Positions 56,595 through 64,000 of a stretch of 64,000 bases of DNA are shown here, piece by piece. The translations under genes and the position numbers were made by a program. This stretch comes from Mesorhizobium sp. B2-1-8 (GTDB taxonomy: Bacteria; Pseudomonadota; Alphaproteobacteria; Rhizobiales; Rhizobiaceae), in contig NZ_CP083952.1 of assembly GCF_006442545.2 (NCBI RefSeq), positions 4,503,501 through 4,567,500 on the forward strand, read 5' to 3'. Position 1 is the first letter of the stretch, and each line of letters opens with the position of its first letter. The notes under the pieces were generated by a model. That model had not been told where the DNA came from, did no database searches, and saw only the letters and a program-made list of their open reading frames with translations.

Positions 56595-58382
56595 TCAGTC
56601 CTTCTTCGCAACCGCGACGCGCAGCGCCAAATCGCGAAGCTGCTGCGGGCTCGCTTCCGACGGCGCGTTCATCAACAGGTCATAGGCCTGTTGGTTCATC
56701 GGGAACATGGTGATCTCGCGCAGGTTCTTGGCGCCGACCAGAAGCATGACGACGCGGTCGACACCGGCGGCCATGCCGCCATGCGGGGGCGCGCCATACT
56801 GGAAGGCGCGGTAGAGGCCGCCAAAGCGTTCCTCGACCGTGGCGCGGTCCAGCCCGACCGTCTCGAACGCCTTGACCATGGTTTCGGGCAAATGGTTGCG
56901 GATACCGCCGCTGGCGATCTCGAAACCGTTGCAGACCATGTCGTACTGGAACGCCTTGATGCCGAGCAGATCGTCGCCGTTCAGCGCGTCGATGCCACCC
57001 TGCGGCATCGAGAACGGGTTGTGGGCGAAGTCGATCTTCTTCTCCTCCTCGTTCCATTCGAAGAACGGGAAGTCGACGATCCAGCACAGTTCGAAGCGTT
57101 CTCGGTCGACAAGATTGAGTTCCTCGCCGGCACGGGTGCGCGCAGCGCCCGCGAAAGAAACGAATTTCTTCGGGTCGCCGGCGACGAAGAAGGCAGCGTC
57201 GCCGTCGGCAAGGCCGAGTTGCAGGCGGATCGCTTCGGTGCGTTCCTCGCCGATATTCTTGGCGAGCGGGCCGGCGCCTTCGAGCTTGTCGCCCTCCTTG
57301 CGCCAGAAAATGTAGCCCAGCCCCGGCTGGCCCTCACCTTGCGCCCAGGAGTTCATGCGGTCGCAGAAGGCGCGGCTGCCGCCGGTCTTGGCCGGAATGC
57401 CCCAAACCTCCGCCTTCGGGTCGTTGGCCAGGATGTTGGCGAACACCTTGAAACCGGAATCGCGAAAATGGTCGGAGACGGCCTGCATCTCGATCGGGTT
57501 GCGCAGGTCGGGCTTGTCGGAGCCGTATTTGCGCATGGCGACATCATAGGGGATGCGCTGGAATTTCTGCGTCACCGGTTTGCCGCTGGCGAAGGTCTCG
57601 AAGACTCCCCGCATCACCGGTTCCATGGTCGACAGCACGTCGTCCTGCTCGACGAAGCTCATTTCGAGGTCGAGCTGGTAGAACTCGCCGGGCAGACGGT
57701 CGGCGCGCGGATCCTCGTCGCGGAAACAGGGCGCGATCTGGAAATAGCGGTCGAAGCCCGACACCATGATCAGCTGCTTGTACTGCTGCGGCGCCTGCGG
57801 CAGCGCGTAGAAAGTGCCGGGATGGATGCGCGACGGCACTAGGAAGTCGCGCGCGCCTTCCGGCGACGAGGCAGTGAGGATCGGCGTCGAGAATTCGGTG
57901 AAGCCTATCTCGCCCATGCGCCTACGCATCTCGGCGATGATTTTCGTGCGCGCCACGATGTTTTTGTGCAACGTCTCGCGGCGCAGGTCGAGGAATCGGT
58001 ACTTCAGCCTGATGTCCTCGGGATAGTCCGGTTCGCCGAACACCGGCAGCGGCAATTCCTTGGCGGCGGACAGCACCTCGATCTCGCGGGCGAAAATCTC
58101 GATCTCGCCGGTCGGCAGGTTGGCGTTGGTGGTCTCGGGCAAGCGCGCCTTGACTTCACCGTCGACGCGGATCACCCATTCGCCACGCAAGGTTTCGGCG
58201 ACCTTGAAGGCAGGCGAATCGGGATCGGCGACGATCTGGGTCAGGCCATAGTGATCACGCAGGTCGATGAAGAGCAGGCCGCCATGGTCGCGCACGCGAT
58301 GCACCCAGCCCGACAGACGAACGGAATTGCCGACGTCGCTCTTTCGCAACTGGGCACAGGTGTGGCTGCGGTAACGATGCAT
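56595..58382 (-). CDS. aspS: Aspartyl-tRNA synthetase
   Basis: A 595-aa class II synthetase. An N-terminal OB anticodon-binding domain ([20 protein letters not shown]) is followed by motif 2 ([19 protein letters not shown]), the bacterial GAD insertion and motif 3 ([19 protein letters not shown]). In many alphaproteobacteria this enzyme also charges tRNA-Asn; that cannot be settled here. The start MHRYRSHT at 58382 matches the family N-terminus; ATG 58388 two codons upstream is possible. Confidence 0.95.
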   Translation of the reverse strand: MHRYRSHTCAQLRKSDVGNSVRLSGWVHRVRDHGGLLFIDLRDHYGLTQIVADPDSPAFKVAETLRGEWVIRVDGEVKARLPETTNANLPTGEIEIFAREIEVLSAAKELPLPVFGEPDYPEDIRLKYRFLDLRRETLHKNIVARTKIIAEMRRRMGEIGFTEFSTPILTASSPEGARDFLVPSRIHPGTFYALPQAPQQYKQLIMVSGFDRYFQIAPCFRDEDPRADRLPGEFYQLDLEMSFVEQDDVLSTMEPVMRGVFETFASGKPVTQKFQRIPYDVAMRKYGSDKPDLRNPIEMQAVSDHFRDSGFKVFANILANDPKAEVWGIPAKTGGSRAFCDRMNSWAQGEGQPGLGYIFWRKEGDKLEGAGPLAKNIGEERTEAIRLQLGLADGDAAFFVAGDPKKFVSFAGAARTRAGEELNLVDRERFELCWIVDFPFFEWNEEEKKIDFAHNPFSMPQGGIDALNGDDLLGIKAFQYDMVCNGFEIASGGIRNHLPETMVKAFETVGLDRATVEERFGGLYRAFQYGAPPHGGMAAGVDRVVMLLVGAKNLREITMFPMNQQAYDLLMNAPSEASPQQLRDLALRVAVAKKD

Positions 58383-58584
58383 GGTCATGGATAAAAGTCC
58401 GGGATTGTGGGTTGCGGGCCAAAGCATCGCAGCCCGGCCCAAAATTTGCGCGAAAAGCGCATGGGAGGCATGGTTTGTCAAGGCAAGTGGGCGTCACAGG
58501 CTCAACGCCGCCGGCAATTGCCTCTGGCATTCGCCAAGGCGATGGTTCAAGAAAGAGATCACCGATACGTGATCATCTTCCTTC

Positions 58585-59829
58585 ATGTCTTCCATCCGTC
58601 CGCTGATCCCGCTTCTCCTGGCCGCCGGTATCCTGCTCGGCGGCAATGGACTGCAAAGCACCCTGATCGCGTTGCGCGGCGCGCAGGAAGGGTTTTCGGC
58701 GTCCGACATCGGCCTCATGGGCACCTTCTATTTCGCCGGCTTCCTGCTCGGCTGCCTGGCCATCACGCGCATCATGAAGGCGGTCGGGCATATCAGGGCG
58801 TTTTCGGCGCTGGCGGCTATCGCCTCGGTCGGTACGTTGCTGCTGGTGCTGGTCCTCGATCCGGTCATGTGGTGCGCGGTGCGCTTTGCCGGCGGCTTCT
58901 GTTTCGCCGGGCTGTTCACCATCGTCGAAAGCTGGCTGAATTCAGGCGTCACGAACAAGGACCGCGCCCGCGTGCTGGCGATCTACCGGATGGTCGATAC
59001 CGGATCGGTGACATCGGCCCAGTTCCTGATTCCCGTCTTCGGCGCCGGCGGCTTTACCATCTTCGCCATCATGTCGATCATGATCACGCTGTCGCTGGTG
59101 CCGGTCTCGCTCGGCGACCGCTCCAACCCGACGCCGCCCGAGGAGGTCAAGCTCGATCTGGCGCGCGTCTGGCGGATTTCGCCGCTTGGCTGCTTCGGCT
59201 GCATCGCCGTCGGCGTCACCAACAGTGCCTTTCGCACCTTGTCGCCGGTCTATGCCGAGCAGATCGGCATGTCGGTCGCCGATGTGGTCACTTTCGTCAG
59301 CGTCGGCATCTTCGGCGGCGCCATCATCCAGTATCCGCTCGGTTACCTCTCCGACCGCTGGGATCGGCGACGGGTGCTGTTGATGACGACCTGCTGCGCG
59401 ATGCTTTCGGCATTGGCGCTGGTGTTCATCGCCGGCAGCAATCCGCTGCTCAACTTCATCATCATCTTCATCTTCGGCTGTTTCGCCATGCCGCTCTATT
59501 CGCTGTCGGCGGCACATTCCAATGATCGCGCGGATGCCGGCGAGTTCGTGCTGATCAACGCGGCCCTGATGCTGCTCTATTCCTTCGGCGCCATTGGCGG
59601 CCCTTTCGCGGCCTCGACCGCGATGCAATATTTCGGGCCAAGCGCGTTGTTTGTCTTCAGCGCCGTGGTCTACGCGGTCTTCATCGCCGTCATCCTCTAC
59701 CGCATGCAGGCACGATCCGGCGTGCCGGCCGGCAAGCGCAGCCGCTTCACCGCGCTGTTGCGCACCTCAACCGTTTTCGCGCGGCTGGCGAGGAGAAATA
59801 GTGATTCAGACAGTCCGGAAGGGTCTTGA
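58585..59829 (+). CDS. MFS transporter (YcaD-like)
   Basis: A 414-aa protein with 12 helices. The pattern ILLGGNGLQSTLIALRGAQE in helix 1 and GTFYFAGFLLGCLAITRIMK in helix 2 resembles the YcaD/CsbX-type MFS group. The C-terminus is basic and soluble. It is divergent from aspS and upstream of rnd by about 75 bases. Substrate unknown. Confidence 0.87.
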   Translation: MSSIRPLIPLLLAAGILLGGNGLQSTLIALRGAQEGFSASDIGLMGTFYFAGFLLGCLAITRIMKAVGHIRAFSALAAIASVGTLLLVLVLDPVMWCAVRFAGGFCFAGLFTIVESWLNSGVTNKDRARVLAIYRMVDTGSVTSAQFLIPVFGAGGFTIFAIMSIMITLSLVPVSLGDRSNPTPPEEVKLDLARVWRISPLGCFGCIAVGVTNSAFRTLSPVYAEQIGMSVADVVTFVSVGIFGGAIIQYPLGYLSDRWDRRRVLLMTTCCAMLSALALVFIAGSNPLLNFIIIFIFGCFAMPLYSLSAAHSNDRADAGEFVLINAALMLLYSFGAIGGPFAASTAMQYFGPSALFVFSAVVYAVFIAVILYRMQARSGVPAGKRSRFTALLRTSTVFARLARRNSDSDSPEGS

Positions 59830-59904
59830 CGGCGGCACCACAGCTTGACGAAAGCCTTCCCGGCTGAAATCTAGGAAGACCCTACTCCTGCCAAAAGCGA
59901 TTTG

Positions 59905-61056
59905 ATGCACGTCATCACCACCCAGAAAGAACTCGAGACCGTTCTCGCCGCTTTCGAAAAGTCGGATTTCGTCACCGTCGACACCGAATTCATCCGCGAA
60001 ACGACCTTCTGGCCAATCCTGTGCCTGATCCAGATGGCCGCGCCCGGCGTGACGGCGCTGATCGATCCGCTGTCACCTGAAATCGATCTGGCTCCCTTCT
60101 TCAGGCTGATGGCCAACGAGGCGGTGGTCAAAGTCTTCCACGCCGCCCGGCAAGACATCGAAATCATCGTCCATCTCGGCGATCTCGTTCCGCACCCGGT
60201 GTTCGACACACAGGTGGCGGCGATGGTCTGCGGCTTCGGCGACAGCGTTTCCTACGATCAGCTCGTGCAGCGCATCACCGGGGCGCGGCTCGACAAGTCC
60301 TCGCGCTTCACCGACTGGCGCCATCGGCCGCTGTCCGACAAGCAGCTCGATTACGCGCTGGCCGACGTTACCCATCTGATCGAGGTCTATCAGCACCTCA
60401 ACGCCGAGCTGGCGCGGGAAAACCGTGCCCACTGGCTGAATGAGGAGATGGATGTCCTGACCTCGCGCGAGACCTACGATCCGCACCCCGAGGATGCCTG
60501 GAAGCGGCTGAAGATGCGACTTCGCAAACCGCAGGAGCTGGCGATCGTGCAGGGCGTGGCGGCATGGCGCGAACGCGAGGCGCGCGAGCGCGACGTGCCG
60601 CGCGGCCGCGTGCTCAAGGACGACGCGATCTACGAGATCGCGCAGCAGGGTCCGCGCGATGCGGCGGCCCTTGCCAAGCTGCGCACGACGCCCAAGGGCT
60701 GGGAACGCTCCTCGACGGCGACGGCACTGCTCGGCGCGGTCAACACCGCGCTCGCCCTGCCCAAGGAGCAGATGCCGAAACTGCCGAAAAGCTTCCAGCC
60801 GCCCGAGGGCTCGAACGCGGCCGCGGAACTCTTGAAAGTGTTGCTCAGGATCGTCGCCGAGAGACAGGGTGTCGCCTCGAAGGTGCTCGCCTCCAGCGAC
60901 GACATCGACCGCATCGCGGCCGAGGGCGAGGATGCCGATGTGCCGGCGCTGCAAGGCTGGCGGCGCGCCGTCTTCGGCGAACAGGCGCTGAAGCTTGTGC
61001 GCGGCGAGATCGGCATCAAGTTCGACAAGCGAAAAATAGCGGTGTTCGACCTGTAA
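59905..61056 (+). CDS. rnd: Ribonuclease D
   Basis: A 383-aa 3'-5' exonuclease for tRNA and small RNA maturation. The DEDDy residues are Asp26 and Glu28 (TVDTEFIRE), Asp84 (FHAARQDIEII), and Tyr150/Asp154 (DYALADVTHL). An HRDC domain follows at about 210-290 (KPQELAIVQGVAAWREREAR). The ATG at 59905 was preferred to the TTG one codon earlier. It converges with the MAPEG gene. Confidence 0.95.
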   Translation: MHVITTQKELETVLAAFEKSDFVTVDTEFIRETTFWPILCLIQMAAPGVTALIDPLSPEIDLAPFFRLMANEAVVKVFHAARQDIEIIVHLGDLVPHPVFDTQVAAMVCGFGDSVSYDQLVQRITGARLDKSSRFTDWRHRPLSDKQLDYALADVTHLIEVYQHLNAELARENRAHWLNEEMDVLTSRETYDPHPEDAWKRLKMRLRKPQELAIVQGVAAWREREARERDVPRGRVLKDDAIYEIAQQGPRDAAALAKLRTTPKGWERSSTATALLGAVNTALALPKEQMPKLPKSFQPPEGSNAAAELLKVLLRIVAERQGVASKVLASSDDIDRIAAEGEDADVPALQGWRRAVFGEQALKLVRGEIGIKFDKRKIAVFDL

Positions 61057-61104
61057 GCACCGGCCTTTTCCGTCTCGGCTTGTGGAGAAGGTATTTGGCG
61101 CAGC

Positions 61105-61524
61105 TCAGACGATTGCGAGCAAGTGCAGGGCCAACCAGATCCAGCCCAGGGCCAGCACCACCGCGCCCAGAACGAAGGAGCGGTTGCGCAGCAGTAGGTT
61201 GTTGCTGGTCAGGTGAAACCAGGCGTGAAAATAGCGCGACGCGACAAAAATCCACATCAGTGCGAGCGTGATGTAATTGACGCCGTTGGTCATGTGCAGT
61301 GACAGGCACAGCACGTAGAAAAGCACCGGCAGTTCGAACTGGTTGATCAAACTGTTCGCGACGGTGACAGTGGAGGCCGGCTCGGTCGAACGAACCTTGT
61401 ACTGGCCGACCTTGGCTTCACCCGACTTGACGGCAAAATAGCGGCCCCGGCCCATGACGACATAGATGATGTAGACCAGCAGCACTTGCGCTAGCACCGG
61501 CCAGAAGATCGCGGTCTGGTTCAT
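61105..61524 (-). CDS. MAPEG-family membrane protein
   Basis: A 139-aa four-helix protein of the eicosanoid/glutathione metabolism (MAPEG) superfamily. Seen are NSLINQFELPVLFYVLCLSL near residue 58 and ALMWIFVASRYFHAWFHLTS near 87, the core with the conserved Asn/Glu and Arg-Tyr. Bacterial members may be glutathione-dependent, but activity is not shown for this subgroup. The start at 61524 gives the normal family length. It is followed upstream, at 26 bases, by another membrane gene on the same strand. Confidence 0.88.
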   Translation of the reverse strand: MNQTAIFWPVLAQVLLVYIIYVVMGRGRYFAVKSGEAKVGQYKVRSTEPASTVTVANSLINQFELPVLFYVLCLSLHMTNGVNYITLALMWIFVASRYFHAWFHLTSNNLLLRNRSFVLGAVVLALGWIWLALHLLAIV

Positions 61525-61549
61525 GAAAACGCCCCTGTCCTGTCCGGCC

Positions 61550-63692
<2,143 letters not shown>

Positions 63693-63854
63693 TCAGGATT
63701 GGCGGTGGCTGGTAACACGTCGCGGCGGCGTTGAAAAGCCGATCGTTGAGTGGTCGTTAAGGATCGGCTCAGTGTCGATAGGGTCGCGGAACCGATCCGA
63801 CTTGCTGTTTCTACGCAGTTCCAGACGGAAACCGTTCCACACTTTTCCTGGAGC

Positions 63855-64000
63855 CTAGTCCGCGCCCAGAAGAGCATCGAGCAATTCATGACGCGACGAT
63901 GCGAAAGGATTGACAACGGTCACGCCGACCCAGGTGAAGCCATGTTGCAGATCTTCCGACAGGAGCAGCCGGCAACCCGATTGCGAGGCAGCTGATAGGA
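63855..64000 (-). CDS. PIN-domain protein, C-terminal part (cut by window edge)
   Basis: The last 47 codons of a minus-strand gene that enters at the right edge. They contain RLLLSEDLQHGFTW and VTVVNPFASS, the last acidic site and closing strand of VapC-type PIN nucleases (the SEDLQ acidic residues are metal ligands). The 5' part, including any VapB antitoxin gene, lies beyond the window. It is probably a toxin of a VapBC pair, or a stand-alone PIN protein. Confidence 0.8.
   Translation of the reverse strand, partial: LSAASQSGCRLLLSEDLQHGFTWVGVTVVNPFASSRHELLDALLGAD

Overview
The window looks like chromosome of a Mesorhizobium-type rhizobium (Alphaproteobacteria, Hyphomicrobiales). This rests on GC-rich coding, rhizobial gene orders (plsX-fabH-ihfA-merR; glyA-nrdR-ribD-ribE-ribH-nusB; ldtR next to an L,D-transpeptidase; hemB, RDD and bpt), families typical of the group (DUF982, DUF6163, OpgC, H+-PPase) and 101-bp intergenic palindromes of the RIME kind. 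No IS element, CRISPR array, rRNA gene or intact tRNA gene is visible.

Region by region. (1) 1-1623: an unrecognised two-gene membrane operon, then a gene-free stretch ending in 25 bases that match the 3' end of a tRNA-Pro. This looks like an integration scar, with foreign DNA to its left. (2) 1712-5493: YbaK-type deacylase, a small XRE regulator, two secreted small proteins (one a His-rich peptide), an ATP-grasp protein and a DUF883-like anchor protein. (3) 5577-12901: a MerR regulator, IHF-alpha, fabH, plsX, DUF177, a cytochrome bc1 assembly chaperone, a BamE lipoprotein and the proton-pumping pyrophosphatase. (4) 13092-18178: a glycosyltransferase and a complete OsmF/YehYXW osmoprotectant ABC importer. 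A perfect 52-bp inverted repeat separates its binding-protein gene from its permease genes. (5) 18397-26322: an FMN reductase, an MFS carrier and the nusB-ribH-ribE-ribD-nrdR-glyA cluster, with a ParE/CopG toxin-antitoxin pair inserted between ribE and ribH. (6) 26501-34326: NhaP antiporter, L,D-transpeptidase, LdtR, DUF6163, a CoA hydrolase, DUF2066 and hemB. (7) 34327-48461: an accessory block between hemB and RDD/bpt, which I recall as neighbours in other rhizobia. It holds a DHFR-like reductase, PPK2, an aldo/keto reductase, two tandem GT90 glycosyltransferases, a GntR/MFS pair, a LacI regulator with two tiny target genes, OpgC, an esterase and SthA. (8) 48664-64000: RDD, bpt, a DMT exporter, an AI-2E permease, parC, a secreted protein of unknown function, aspS, an MFS carrier, rnd, MAPEG, guaB and the 3' end of a PIN-domain gene cut by the window edge.

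The most unusual signals are regulatory or structural. A LacI-family gene shares three identical 15-bp operators with two paralogous 47-48 codon genes. A toxin-antitoxin pair with a 33-bp palindromic operator sits inside the riboflavin operon. A family of bipartite palindromic elements keeps two different arms as a pair at two distant loci. Three 101-bp palindromic elements are present, two of which directly abut a stop codon. Most gene calls follow family recognition by eye from translated sequence; no database search was run.
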